64,000 nucleotides of DNA, taken from contig NZ_NBVR01000018.1 of the NCBI RefSeq assembly GCF_002607735.1, positions 62,001 to 126,000 of the forward strand, written 5' to 3'. The DNA is from Proteus alimentorum. Its GTDB lineage: Bacteria > Pseudomonadota > Gammaproteobacteria > Enterobacterales > Enterobacteriaceae. The notes beneath the pieces are model-generated. The model had not been told where the DNA came from. It worked only from the letters and a program-made list of their open reading frames with translations, and made no database searches. A program made the position numbers and the translations under genes. Positions 1-8,744 of this stretch are shown here, one piece after another; within the stretch, counting starts at the first letter, position 1; each line of letters starts with the position of its first letter.

Positions 1-812
1 GTTATGGTACGGGTGAATTAATTAATGCCGCACTTGAGATGGGTGTTAAAAAAATTATTTTAGGGCTAGGGGGAAGTGCGACAAATGACGCTGGTGCAGG
101 GATGATGCAAGCACTCGGTCTTGGTCTTAACGATAAGTTTGGTACATCTTTGCCTTTTGGTGGACGCTCATTAGCCCAACTTCATTCTATTGATATCACC
201 AAACTTAATCCCAAACTAAAACAGATAGAAATTCAGATTGCTTGCGATGTCACTAATCCATTGTGTGGAGAAAATGGGGCATCCGCTATTTTTGGTCCTC
301 AAAAAGGGGCAACCCAAGAAGATATTGCGCAACTTGATAACACATTACACCATTTCGGTACTTATCTTGAGAAAATGACTCAACGCAGTCTTATCAATAT
401 TGCAGGAAGTGGTGCAGCCGGCGGGGTGGCTCTGCCTTTGCTTGCATTTACGCAAGCAACACTTTCGCCGGGTGTCGAATTAGTTGCTAATGCTGTTGGA
501 TTAGAAAAACAGTTAATTGATGCAGATTTGGTGATCACTGGCGAAGGGCGAATGGATAGCCAGTCGGCGCAAGGTAAAACACCGACAGGCGTTGCTAAGT
601 TGGCAAAAAAATATCACCTTCCTGTGATTGCGTTGGTCGGTGGTTATTTACCTGACTATGATGTGGTTCATCAGCAGGGTATTGATGCCGTTTTCTCTAT
701 TGTACCAGGTGTTTCTACACTGGCCGATGCACTTAATAACGCGCAAAAGAATCTGAATGAAACCGCTTATAATGTGGCTCGGCTTTATTATTCGTCATAT
801 TTCAAGCCGTAG
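1..812 (+). CDS. Glycerate kinase, C-terminal part (5' end outside window)
   Basis: Glycerate kinases of this family (GarK/GlxK type) phosphorylate D-glycerate to 2-phosphoglycerate in the cytoplasm. The open frame runs in from the window edge: the codons before the first internal ATG (position 39) read YGTGELINAALE, a family-typical segment, so the ATG at 39 is not the start. About 270 of an expected 380 residues are present. Visible motifs are LGLGGSATNDAGAG near the new N-terminus, GSGAAGG mid-way and GEGRMD later. The last codons, spelling SSYFKP and the TAG stop, look like the head of the repeat that follows, so the C-terminus may have been rewritten by a repeat insertion. Which paralogue this is (garK or glxK) cannot be decided without the neighbours. 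Family confidence is high. Confidence 0.88.
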   Translation, partial: YGTGELINAALEMGVKKIILGLGGSATNDAGAGMMQALGLGLNDKFGTSLPFGGRSLAQLHSIDITKLNPKLKQIEIQIACDVTNPLCGENGASAIFGPQKGATQEDIAQLDNTLHHFGTYLEKMTQRSLINIAGSGAAGGVALPLLAFTQATLSPGVELVANAVGLEKQLIDADLVITGEGRMDSQSAQGKTPTGVAKLAKKYHLPVIALVGGYLPDYDVVHQQGIDAVFSIVPGVSTLADALNNAQKNLNETAYNVARLYYSSYFKP

Positions 813-820
813 CGTTTACT

Positions 821-940
821 CGTTATACTTCAAGTTGTAGCGTTGTTGACTGCGTTCATTCGCACTAGTCACATACTGATGTATGCTTCTAGCGGCTCAT
901 TCACTTGTCGCCTAGCTACACCTTGAATTATTTAGAGTAA
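821..940. repeat. Dispersed palindromic intergenic repeat, full copy
   Basis: A roughly 120-bp unit begins CGTTATACTTCAAGTTGTAG and ends CTACACCTTGAATTATTTAG, so its ends are imperfect inverted repeats (CTTCAAGTTGTAG against CTACACCTTGAA). The centre holds ATACTGATGTAT and a run of short inverted segments. It has no coding capacity. From memory, similar units occur between genes in Proteus, Photorhabdus and Serratia relatives; that recollection is not checked here. Confidence 0.7.
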
Positions 941-948
941 GAATCTTG

Positions 949-982
949 TTATATTTCAAGTTGCAGAATTATTTAGAGTGAA
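949..982. repeat. Internally deleted second copy of the same repeat
   Basis: The sequence joins a repeat head (GTTATATTTCAAGTTGCAG) directly to a repeat tail (AATTATTTAGAGTGA), without the roughly 80-bp body of the copy upstream. It lies only a few bases from the end of panM and looks like a deletion derivative of a tandem insertion. Confidence 0.6.
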
Positions 983-1386
983 TTATTTAAAACATAGAGA
1001 TCCGATTGTGGTGATGGATTAAATTGATGGTGTGCTAAAAAAGCATGTGCAATGTCATACCCATTTTCTTCAGTGGATAAGCTGATTGCCTGCCAATGGG
1101 AAATATCAGGATATGCTGATAAGCATTGTGTGAGTAAATAATGTCCAACACCGCGACGACGTGTTACTTCTCTTACCATAAAATCGGTGATAATGGCTTT
1201 TTCATCCGATAATTTAACCCAGCAAGCGGCTAACAATCGCTCATTAAATCTTGCCACAAAGAGTACATTCTCGTTGTTGATCTCGTTTTTTAGGGCTGAT
1301 TGATAACGTATATCTTGCCAAATTTTGCCTAAATCAATACGGTCTTGTTCAGAGAGTTGTGTCAGTTTTTCAATGGTCAGTTTCAT
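973..1386 (-). CDS. panM: PanD regulatory factor PanM (PanZ), GNAT-fold protein
   Basis: PanM binds acetyl-CoA and the aspartate decarboxylase precursor PanD. It triggers self-cleavage of PanD, the step that makes beta-alanine for pantothenate, and it mediates CoA feedback. The 137-residue protein opens MKLTIEKLTQLSEQDRIDLG, very like the E. coli start, and carries ARFNERLLAA and the acetyl-CoA loop REVTRRRGVG (about residues 72-81). I chose the ATG at 1386 over an upstream frame to 1485 because it matches the family N-terminus, has AGGA seven bases upstream and avoids a long overlap with the transporter gene. It is about ten residues longer than the E. coli protein. It lies 11 bp behind the exporter gene on the same strand and may be co-transcribed with it. 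Confidence 0.9.
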   Translation of the reverse strand: MKLTIEKLTQLSEQDRIDLGKIWQDIRYQSALKNEINNENVLFVARFNERLLAACWVKLSDEKAIITDFMVREVTRRRGVGHYLLTQCLSAYPDISHWQAISLSTEENGYDIAHAFLAHHQFNPSPQSDLYVLNNSL

Positions 1387-1397
1387 TAAATATCCTG

Positions 1398-2585
1398 TTA
1401 GTTCGCAGTGTGTCTTTTTTCTTTTAATGATGGCATTAAGATTTTGAGTGTGAAACACAATGCCAAACTCGTGAAGAACGCACAAGAGTAAAAGACATAC
1501 TCATAGCTATTGCCTGTGACAAAATAGGTTGCCACCATCGGGCCTGCAGCCATTCCACAATAACGAATAAAATTATAAATCCCCATTGCAGTTGCTCTCA
1601 TAGCACTAAAATGACTCACTAATAATGAGGTATGTGTAGGCATTGTTAATCCTAAAGAAAGCCCGTATAACACGGTTAAACCAAGCATTACAGGTAATGA
1701 AATTTGCCAAAAGAGTGCAAATAACATCAACATAATCAGATTGATACAAGAGGTAATAATCACACCATATTCCGCATTAAAGAGATGGCAAATTCTACGG
1801 TAAAGATAGCTACCTAAGATAAGCGCAATCGACATAGGTATATATAACCCACCTATTTCAGTGCTGTTAAGCTGATAGAGATTAAAGGCAATTAAGGGTA
1901 AGAAAACCAGTAGACAAAAATAGTTATAAAACACCATAAAACTCATAACAAATACAGATTTACCCGCAGGTGCCATAAGCACTTGTTGTATTGCAGATAG
2001 GCTTTTAAAGGCTTCTTTCTGCTCCGGACGTGTTTCAGATAAATAAAAGAGATGGGTAATAAGTAATATGGCACCGACAACGGACAAGAAAATAAAAATA
2101 CCTTGATACTGATAATGTTGCGCTAAATATCCACCTAATAAAGGGCCACCGGCAGGGGCTAGCGCTAATAGCATTTGATACGATCCCATCGCTTTAGCGC
2201 GATCGTTTCCTTGATAAAGATCGCCAAGAATAGTGGCAGCAACCACGGGAATAGCTGCAATGCCAATGGCTTGGATCACCCGCCAAAAAATCAATACGCC
2301 AATAGAATTAGACCAAACACAACCCAAAGCTCCCACGATTGAAATGGCTAATCCGCCAAGCAAAATAGGCTTTCTTCCCCATTTATCAATCAATGAGCCG
2401 TAAAATAGTTGCATAACAGCCATGGCAAAAGTAAATGCAGATACTGTTAAATTAACCAATGATAACGTGGTATTAAATCGCTGTTGGATCAAGGGAAGCA
2501 CTGGTGTATAGATGTTTTGCGCCAAAGAGCCTAATAGTGCGCTAAAGCAAATGAGATAAAATAGACTGCGGATTGATAGTTTCAT
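1398..2585 (-). CDS. MFS drug exporter of the Bcr/CflA type
   Basis: This 395-residue inner-membrane protein has the alternating hydrophobic pattern of twelve transmembrane segments. MFS motif A reads GSLIDKWGRKPILLGG at residues 63-78, between segments 2 and 3, and the motif-C-like stretch LAPAGGPLLGG lies in segment 5. Members export drugs or small metabolites by proton antiport; the substrate here is unknown. It is transcribed divergently from a MarR-family gene, and a perfect inverted repeat (2604-2623) lies 18 bp upstream of its ATG, so local MarR repression is likely. panM follows after 11 bp. Confidence 0.85.
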   Translation of the reverse strand: MKLSIRSLFYLICFSALLGSLAQNIYTPVLPLIQQRFNTTLSLVNLTVSAFTFAMAVMQLFYGSLIDKWGRKPILLGGLAISIVGALGCVWSNSIGVLIFWRVIQAIGIAAIPVVAATILGDLYQGNDRAKAMGSYQMLLALAPAGGPLLGGYLAQHYQYQGIFIFLSVVGAILLITHLFYLSETRPEQKEAFKSLSAIQQVLMAPAGKSVFVMSFMVFYNYFCLLVFLPLIAFNLYQLNSTEIGGLYIPMSIALILGSYLYRRICHLFNAEYGVIITSCINLIMLMLFALFWQISLPVMLGLTVLYGLSLGLTMPTHTSLLVSHFSAMRATAMGIYNFIRYCGMAAGPMVATYFVTGNSYEYVFYSCAFFTSLALCFTLKILMPSLKEKRHTAN

Positions 2586-2603
2586 AATATTGCCTTTTGT
2601 TAT

Positions 2604-2623
2604 TTTGTTTCCACGGAAACAAA
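2604..2623. promoter_or_regulatory. Predicted MarR operator 1 (exporter side)
   Basis: Perfect inverted repeat TTTGTTTCC-N2-GGAAACAAA. It lies 18 bp upstream of the exporter start codon, in the region shared by the divergent exporter and marR genes. Arm length and symmetry suit a winged-helix dimer. The assignment to the adjacent MarR protein is inferred from position and from the second copy at 2681-2700. Confidence 0.7.
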
Positions 2624-2680
2624 GTGAATAATAGCGATATTTTGATTGTTGTAAATACTTTTGTTACTATTTTATAAAAT

Positions 2681-2700
2681 ATTTTTTCCAAGGAAACAAA
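2681..2700. promoter_or_regulatory. Predicted MarR operator 2, overlapping the regulator's ribosome-binding site
   Basis: A second copy of the operator has right arm GGAAACAAA identical to operator 1 and left arm ATTTTTTCC matching 7 of 9 bases. It ends at the base before the marR ATG (2701). The only Shine-Dalgarno-like sequence, AAGGA at 2690-2694, is inside it, so one sequence may serve transcriptional and translational control. Confidence 0.65.
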
Positions 2701-3168
2701 ATGATAAAAGAGAATGTGACAACACAAGATTTGTTAAAAGGGTTAAGTGATTTTTTGCATCTTAAAGATGAACGGACCGATAACGATCATAAAAAAATAT
2801 TAGAAGATAATGGGTTAGATAATTATTCACTCACAGAACTGCATGTGATCCATTGTATTGGTGAAGAGAGTATGAGAAATCTCACAACTATCAGTGAGTA
2901 TATGGCAATGACACGAGGTGCTGTCTCAAAGATATGTAGTCGATTACAAACGAAAGGCGCGATTGAAAAAATAAAATTAGCAGATAATCAGAAAGAAATA
3001 TTTTTTATCTTAACCGCTGAAGGCGAGCGGCTTTTTCATGCGCATGAGGTGTTGCATCAACAATCTCAAGCAAAATGGTCTGCATTATTTGAACAATATA
3101 ATCAGAGTGAAAAACAAGCGATCCAACGTTTTTTTGCTGATGTGACAAACGCTTTTCGCCATTCGTAA
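2701..3168 (+). CDS. MarR-family transcriptional regulator
   Basis: This 155-residue protein has the MarR winged-helix layout: an N-terminal dimerisation helix, a recognition region around residues 60-90 (NLTTISEYMAMTRGAVSKIC), the wing (ADNQKEIFFILTAEG) and a C-terminal dimerisation helix. MarR proteins usually repress an adjacent gene and are released by small aromatic ligands or oxidation. Here the divergent neighbour is an MFS exporter, and two matching inverted repeats lie between the genes, one covering this gene's own ribosome-binding site. Autoregulation is therefore likely. The ligand is unknown. Confidence 0.85.
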   Translation: MIKENVTTQDLLKGLSDFLHLKDERTDNDHKKILEDNGLDNYSLTELHVIHCIGEESMRNLTTISEYMAMTRGAVSKICSRLQTKGAIEKIKLADNQKEIFFILTAEGERLFHAHEVLHQQSQAKWSALFEQYNQSEKQAIQRFFADVTNAFRHS

Positions 3169-3223
3169 AAAGGATAAACCTGAAAAGAAAACCCCCATAT
3201 CATGGGATACAGGGGCAAGGTAA

Positions 3224-3976
3224 TTATTTTTTATCTTCAGCAATACGATTACGGATATTATCTGCACGCTCTTTTGATGGTGGGTGAGAATCAAACATGC
3301 TTGAATCACCGCCACCTAGTTTAGCTAATTTCTCAAAACCTGTGACTAAACCTGCAGTGCTTACCCCACGTTTTTTCAGCAGATCATAAGAGAAATTATC
3401 CGCTTCTGACTCTTGGTGTTGAGAGAACTGAGCATTAACCAGTTTCTGTCCCATTTCAGCCAACTGAGAGCTACTTAATTGCGCTGCTACCCCCCCTGCG
3501 GATGCTGCTGCAGTACGTGCTGCAACCGTTGCGTGTGCAACTTGAATTGCTTTACGAGTATGACCTAAAGCAACGTGCCCCATTTCATGACCTAAAACGC
3601 CTTCAACTTCGTTATCTGTCATCATGTCCATTAAACCGCTATAAACACGAACACAGCCATTCGCCATAGCCCACGCATTCACATCTTTGGTCATATAAAC
3701 TTTGTAGTTTACTGGCGTGCCATTAACTTCATTACCTAACGCTTTAGCGATATTATTTAAACGTTTAGTGTAGGTGCTATTTGCAGGTGCAACTTTATTT
3801 TGAGCATCCATTTCTTTACAAGCATCATTGGTTAGCGCTTTGATATCGTTATCGCTTAATGTTGCAGCTTGGAATAGTTGAGTGCCTGATTTGGCCAACA
3901 TATCGGTATTAAGATTTTTACAACCAGAGAGCAGTGCTGCTGATACCATCACTGTAGCAAGTAATTTGATTTTCAT
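3224..3976 (-). CDS. loiP: M48-family metalloprotease lipoprotein LoiP
   Basis: LoiP (YggG) is an outer-membrane-anchored zinc protease of E. coli linked to low osmolarity and envelope quality control. The 250-residue protein has a lipoprotein signal with lipobox LLSGC, so Cys19 is the predicted lipidated residue. It has the HEMGH zinc motif at residues 130-134 and the third ligand in ESEAD (Glu189). Length matches the E. coli protein (about 252). It is transcribed alone, converging with marR, and 495 bp of AT-rich DNA precede it. Confidence 0.92.
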   Translation of the reverse strand: MKIKLLATVMVSAALLSGCKNLNTDMLAKSGTQLFQAATLSDNDIKALTNDACKEMDAQNKVAPANSTYTKRLNNIAKALGNEVNGTPVNYKVYMTKDVNAWAMANGCVRVYSGLMDMMTDNEVEGVLGHEMGHVALGHTRKAIQVAHATVAARTAAASAGGVAAQLSSSQLAEMGQKLVNAQFSQHQESEADNFSYDLLKKRGVSTAGLVTGFEKLAKLGGGDSSMFDSHPPSKERADNIRNRIAEDKK

Positions 3977-4471
3977 TTTGAATTAAGTCCTTTTCTGCTG
4001 CGCAGTTTTATATAATTGCGTATTAAATACGAGCGGAAGAATAACAGTGCTTATCTATCGGTGCAATATAAGCATTTTAGGTAATAAATATTACCTCAAT
4101 ATATGTTTCTACTTTTTCCATCTAAAAAATATTATTTTTTATTCTTAAAATGATGATGAAAAAACATATTGGTTATTTTAACTTCTTTAAATTTAAGAAG
4201 ATTAATATCATGTCTAATAGGGAGAAGATATATGTCCCTTAGTAATATCTATGTAGATCATTGATTATACTTACTCTGAGTGTACATTATGCTGTTTTGA
4301 ATTTACTTGGAATAATACCAAAGAAACGTTGTATTCAGATGTGGATTTTATTTGTTTAATTCTGACAAATTTTATATTTTTAATATTTATTGCTTAGTGA
4401 TAAATAAATAACGGTGCTTAAAACACCGCTATTAAGATTAAACCGAAAATGAATAAATTGATATCGATGTA
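3977..4471. other. Intergenic region upstream of loiP, no gene seen
   Basis: This is 495 bp of AT-rich DNA with no convincing reading frame. It holds two short perfect inverted repeats on the loiP side: TGCTTAT...ATAAGCA (about 4048-4074) and AGGTAAT-N4-ATTACCT (4079-4096). These could be operators or leader hairpins. The far end holds the terminator of the ugp operon (4411-4433). I recognise nothing else. Confidence 0.6.
4405..4435 (-). terminator. Possible terminator of ugpBAEC
   Basis: Read on the minus strand, a stem of AGCGGTG with CACCGTT around a short AT loop is followed by TATTTATTTATC. It lies about 40 bp after the ugpC stop codon. The U-tract is interrupted, so this is moderate evidence. 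Confidence 0.5.
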
Positions 4472-5572
4472 TCAGGAAACCATTAATTCATTGATGAGCA
4501 TAAAAGGGCGGTTAATACGTTTTTCTGTTTGCTCATTAAAGAAATGAAGGTTTTCAGGATGAATGGTTAGACCAATTTTATTACCAATATTCACACCGTG
4601 ATTGTTAGGTGCACGAATAACAATAGACTGCTTTTGTTTATCGCAAGTCGTGGCATAAATTAAAACATCAGCACCTAGTGCTTCAATAAATTCCACTTCA
4701 ACATGAAAAAGGGGATGTTGATGACTAATGATCAAATGTTCAGGACGTAAACCTAATTTAATGGCTTGATAAGGAAGATGCTGAGATGAAATGGCAATAT
4801 GCCCATCAGCGATTTCAATTACACCATGATTAATTGGGGCATCTAAGATATTCATTGCGGGAGAGCCCATAAACGTTGCCACAAATACGGAAGCTGGACT
4901 TTCATAAATCTCTAAAGGTGTCCCCACTTGCTCTATATTTCCTTGATTTAAAACCACCAGCTTATCTGCTAATGTCATCGCTTCTACCTGATCGTGCGTC
5001 ACATAAATCGAGGTTGTTGAGAGTTTTCGTTGTAATTTTTTAATCTCAAGGCGCATTTGAACACGTAATTTTGCATCAAGATTAGAGAGTGGTTCATCAA
5101 ATAAAAATACTTTGGGTTTACGCACAATGGCTCTTCCCATTGCGACACGTTGACGTTGTCCACCAGAAAGCTCTTTCGGTTTTCTATCCAATAAATGACT
5201 GATTTCTAGCATGTTAGCCGCATTTGTGACAAGTTCTTCTATTTGGGCTTTGGGTGTTTTTCGATTACGTAAACCATATGCCATGTTGTTATAGACAGAC
5301 ATATGAGGATAAAGCGCATAGTTTTGAAACACCATGGCGATATCTCGCTCACTCGGTTCATGTTCATTAACCCGTAAATTATCAATGAGTAAATCGCCTT
5401 GTGTGATGGTTTCCAACCCTGCAATCATGCGTAGCAATGTTGATTTGCCACAACCACTTGGGCCAACTAACACCACCATTTCACCTTGCTCAATAGAAAG
5501 GTTCAATTTCGAAATAGCTTGGTGTCCATTAGGATAGCGTTTTTCTAAATCAGTGAGCGTTACGGTTGTCAT
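4472..5572 (-). CDS. ugpC: sn-Glycerol-3-phosphate ABC importer, ATPase UgpC
   Basis: UgpC is the nucleotide-binding subunit that powers uptake of glycerol-3-phosphate and glycerophosphodiesters through UgpA and UgpE. The 366-residue protein has Walker A GPSGCGKS (37-44), signature LSGGQ (135-139), Walker B VFLFDE (155-160), the switch histidine in YVTHDQ, and a C-terminal MalK-like regulatory domain (LGLRPEHL). I chose the ATG at 5572 rather than one 18 bp upstream because GGAG sits eight bases before it and it begins just past the ugpE stop, as in a tightly packed operon. Maltose-type ATPases look similar, but the ugpB, ugpA and ugpE neighbours support this name. Confidence 0.93.
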   Translation of the reverse strand: MTTVTLTDLEKRYPNGHQAISKLNLSIEQGEMVVLVGPSGCGKSTLLRMIAGLETITQGDLLIDNLRVNEHEPSERDIAMVFQNYALYPHMSVYNNMAYGLRNRKTPKAQIEELVTNAANMLEISHLLDRKPKELSGGQRQRVAMGRAIVRKPKVFLFDEPLSNLDAKLRVQMRLEIKKLQRKLSTTSIYVTHDQVEAMTLADKLVVLNQGNIEQVGTPLEIYESPASVFVATFMGSPAMNILDAPINHGVIEIADGHIAISSQHLPYQAIKLGLRPEHLIISHQHPLFHVEVEFIEALGADVLIYATTCDKQKQSIVIRAPNNHGVNIGNKIGLTIHPENLHFFNEQTEKRINRPFMLINELMVS

Positions 5573-5573
5573 A

Positions 5574-6422
5574 TTATTTCTCCGTATCAATAAAGCCTTT
5601 AATAAAGGCTCTTTGCATCAGAATGACGATAAGAACTGGCGGCAACATGGCTATTAACGTGGTTGCCATAATTTTATTCCATTCAACGACACCATCAGAA
5701 ACCGCAACCATCTGTTTAATTCCCATCACAATGGTGTAGTAGTGGGTATCAGTTGTGATCAACATTGGCCAAAGATATTGATTCCACCCATAAATAAAGG
5801 TGATAACAAAAAGGGCAGCGATATTGGTGCGAGAGAGAGGAAGCAAGATAGTAAAAAAGAATTTAATCGGCCCAGCACCATCAATTTGGGCGGCTTCAAT
5901 TAATTCAGGAGTGATGGTCAGAAAAAATTGGCGAAATAAAAAAGTGGCTGTGGCGCTGGCAATTAATGGAATGGTTAAACCTGCATAAGAGTTCAACATA
6001 TTGAGGTTAGTGACGACTTCAAATGTCGGCATAATGCGCACTTCAACAGGTAACATTAAGGTAAAAAAGATAGTCCAAAAGGCAAGCATCCGCCCCGGAA
6101 AGCGAAAGAAAACCACGGCATAGGCCGATAAAATCGATATAGTTAATTTCCCTAGGGTGATCACTAACGCCATAACTAAAGAATTTAATAACATGCTGTT
6201 AATTGAAATCGCACTATTTTGCGTGGTGCCTGCCTGTGAAAATATCGTTTTAAAAATATTGAAGCCTTCAGTACCAAACCAAAGAGGAGAGCCTGTGGCA
6301 AACTCGGTGTTTTGATGGGTTGTTGCCACTAGCGCAATCCAGACAGGGAATGCAACAGATAGTATGCCGACAATAAGGATCAAGTGGCAGAATGCATGAA
6401 ATAAAGGTCTACGTTCAACCAT
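5574..6422 (-). CDS. ugpE: sn-Glycerol-3-phosphate ABC importer, permease UgpE
   Basis: UgpE is one of the two membrane subunits of the Ugp importer. The 282-residue protein has six hydrophobic segments. The EAA loop that contacts UgpC (EAAQIDGAGPIKFFFTILLP) starts near residue 176. The N-terminus VERRPLFHAFCHLILIVGI is like that of E. coli UgpE. It overlaps the ugpA stop by one base and is followed at once by ugpC, so translation is probably coupled along the operon. Confidence 0.95.
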   Translation of the reverse strand: MVERRPLFHAFCHLILIVGILSVAFPVWIALVATTHQNTEFATGSPLWFGTEGFNIFKTIFSQAGTTQNSAISINSMLLNSLVMALVITLGKLTISILSAYAVVFFRFPGRMLAFWTIFFTLMLPVEVRIMPTFEVVTNLNMLNSYAGLTIPLIASATATFLFRQFFLTITPELIEAAQIDGAGPIKFFFTILLPLSRTNIAALFVITFIYGWNQYLWPMLITTDTHYYTIVMGIKQMVAVSDGVVEWNKIMATTLIAMLPPVLIVILMQRAFIKGFIDTEK

Positions 6423-7306
6423 CAGTAAGCCACCTTTTTCTCAACATAACGAAATTGAATAAGGGTTAATATCGCGACAATAAACATCAAAATAACGGAT
6501 TGTGCGGCGGAAGAGCCTAAATCTAATCCCACAAAACCATCGTTATAGACCTTATAAACCAGTGTTGAGGTGCTACTACCGGGGCCGCCTTGCGTCATCG
6601 CGTGGATAATGGCGAAAGTATCAAAAAAGGCATAAGCAAAATTAACCACCAGTAAGAAAAAGGTTGTGGGAGAAATTAAAGGAAAACTGATAGTTATAAA
6701 GCGCTTAATGGGACCACTACCATCGATAGCCGCTGCTTCTAAAAGGGATTTAGGTACAGATTGCAAGGCGGCGAGGAAAAACAGAAAGTTATAACTCACT
6801 TGTTTCCATGTCGCTGTTAAAATCACCATCCACATCGCGTGATGTGTATTAAGCACGGGATCCCAATTAATGCCTATTTTCTTTAATTGTTGGCTTAATA
6901 CGCCAATTGTGGGATCAAGCATAAATAGCCACAGAAAGCCTGCAATAACTGGCGCTATCGCATAGGGTGAAATTAAAATAGTGCGATAAAAAAGTTTACC
7001 TCGCAAAATTTGCTCGGCAATGCCTGCCAAAATAAGCGCTGACAGCATAGAGAGAAAGACGACACTGGTACTGAAAATAAGCGTGGTGACCAAACTATCA
7101 AAGTAATAACGATTGCTAAAAAGCCGCTGAAAATTTTCAAAACCAACAAATTCTCGACTCAGTCCAAATGCATCTTCTAATTGAAATGACTGAAAGAAAG
7201 CTTGCCCAGCAGGCCAAATGAAAAAGATCAGCGTGATCGCTAATTGAGGAAAAATTAGCGCGAGAGGTAACCCTTTTTGTTTAAAATAAATGGATTGAGA
7301 AGCCAT
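6422..7306 (-). CDS. ugpA: sn-Glycerol-3-phosphate ABC importer, permease UgpA
   Basis: UgpA is the second membrane subunit and pairs with UgpE. It has 294 residues, six predicted membrane segments, the long first periplasmic loop typical of UgpA/MalF-type subunits and the EAA loop EAAAIDGSGPIKRF from residue 190. It lies 62 bp downstream of ugpB on the same strand and shares one base with ugpE. Confidence 0.95.
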   Translation of the reverse strand: MASQSIYFKQKGLPLALIFPQLAITLIFFIWPAGQAFFQSFQLEDAFGLSREFVGFENFQRLFSNRYYFDSLVTTLIFSTSVVFLSMLSALILAGIAEQILRGKLFYRTILISPYAIAPVIAGFLWLFMLDPTIGVLSQQLKKIGINWDPVLNTHHAMWMVILTATWKQVSYNFLFFLAALQSVPKSLLEAAAIDGSGPIKRFITISFPLISPTTFFLLVVNFAYAFFDTFAIIHAMTQGGPGSSTSTLVYKVYNDGFVGLDLGSSAAQSVILMFIVAILTLIQFRYVEKKVAY

Positions 7307-7368
7307 ACAATATCCAGTAAATCGATAAAAGCAGAAGGCGAGCGACTTTGCTCGCCTAATGTAAGTGA

Positions 7369-8676
7369 CTATTGTTGAGTGCGTTCAAAACGGCGTAACT
7401 GCTCATTCCCACGCGTAACCGCATTATCTAACGCAACTTGAGCACTTTGTTTTCCTGACCACACTTTCTCTAACTCTTCATCAACGATTTCTCGAGTTTG
7501 CAGGAAATTACCAAAGCGTAATCCTTTTGAATTGGTGGTTGGTTCTGAGGTCGTCATTTGTAATATTGCTGTATCTGCGCCAGGATTTTGCTGATAAAAG
7601 CCTTGTTGCTGTGTTAATGCATAAGCGGCTTTAGTGACTGGCAAATAACCCGTTGCTTGGTGCCAATCGGCTTGAACTTCAGGGCTTGAAAGATAGGTAA
7701 AGAATTTGGCAACACCGTTATATTCGGCATCTGGACGCCCTGACATTACCCATAACGATGCACCACCAATAATGGTATTTGCTGGTTTTTGTACCAGAGT
7801 ATCGTCGTAAGGTAATTGGCTAACACCAATATCAAGACCTTTCATATTTTCTTTAATACCTGCAAATCCTGCGGATGATTCCATCACCATGGCGCATTCT
7901 TGGGTATAAAACAGAGGCATTGCATCCGATTGACGTCCGCCATATTTGAAAATACCGGATTTCGACCAATCTGCCATTTGTTGAATATGATTAACGAAAG
8001 GTGCCTTATTAAAAAGGAAAGTCGTATCAACGCCATCAAACCCATTATTTTTTGTCGCAATAGGTAAATTATTACGCGCACCAAAGTTTTCGATTTGTGT
8101 CCATGATTGCCATGTGGTGGTAAATCCACATTTCACTCCAGAATCGAGTAGTTTCTGAGAAACTGCTTCCATCTCTTTCCATGTTTTTGGCGGTTGTTCT
8201 ATGCCTGCTTTTTTAAAGAGGGCTTTGTTGTAATAAAGTACAGGTGTAGAGCTATTAAACGGCAGTGACATCATTTTTCCATCGCTGGTGGTGTAATAGC
8301 CCGTGACAGTTGATAAATAACTATTAGGATCAAAAGGCTCGTTGGTTTTTTCCATTAATTGATAAACAGGAAAAACGGCTTTTTTTGCCCCCATCATGCT
8401 CGCTGTGCCCACTTCAAAGACTTGCACAATAGCGGGTTGGTTTTTAGCACGAAATGAAGCCACTGCACTGGTCATCGTTTCAGCGTAAGTGCCTTTATAA
8501 ACGGGTTTTATCTCATATTCAGATTGACTGGCGTTAAAATCAGAGGCGATTTGATTTACTTTTTGACCGAGCGCACCTCCCATTGCATGCCACCATTCAA
8601 TTTGTGTTTTTGCGTGTGTAGGAGAAGTAAATAACGCCATTGCAACAGCAAGACCTGTTATTGATTTTATCGACAT
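7369..8676 (-). CDS. ugpB: sn-Glycerol-3-phosphate-binding periplasmic protein UgpB
   Basis: UgpB captures glycerol-3-phosphate and glycerophosphocholine-type diesters in the periplasm and delivers them to UgpAE. The 435 residues (E. coli 438) start with a signal peptide ending near THA-KTQIEWWHAMGG. The mature protein has family-typical stretches such as EVGTASMMGAK, YYNKALFKKAGI and GGASLWVMSGR. It is the first gene of the leftward ugpBAEC operon. A PhoB box on the same strand (8745-8762) lies about 70 bp upstream, so induction by phosphate starvation is expected. Confidence 0.95.
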   Translation of the reverse strand: MSIKSITGLAVAMALFTSPTHAKTQIEWWHAMGGALGQKVNQIASDFNASQSEYEIKPVYKGTYAETMTSAVASFRAKNQPAIVQVFEVGTASMMGAKKAVFPVYQLMEKTNEPFDPNSYLSTVTGYYTTSDGKMMSLPFNSSTPVLYYNKALFKKAGIEQPPKTWKEMEAVSQKLLDSGVKCGFTTTWQSWTQIENFGARNNLPIATKNNGFDGVDTTFLFNKAPFVNHIQQMADWSKSGIFKYGGRQSDAMPLFYTQECAMVMESSAGFAGIKENMKGLDIGVSQLPYDDTLVQKPANTIIGGASLWVMSGRPDAEYNGVAKFFTYLSSPEVQADWHQATGYLPVTKAAYALTQQQGFYQQNPGADTAILQMTTSEPTTNSKGLRFGNFLQTREIVDEELEKVWSGKQSAQVALDNAVTRGNEQLRRFERTQQ

Positions 8677-8744
8677 GCAGAATTTCCTTTTTAATCGAAA
8701 GTTAAAGGTGCAATCTAATCTGCGGATTACCCTAAATGTTGTTT

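Noticed and set aside
2542-2727. Small minus-strand open frame across the exporter-MarR intergenic region
   Set aside because: It runs through both operators and lacks a ribosome-binding site or any family feature; chance frame.
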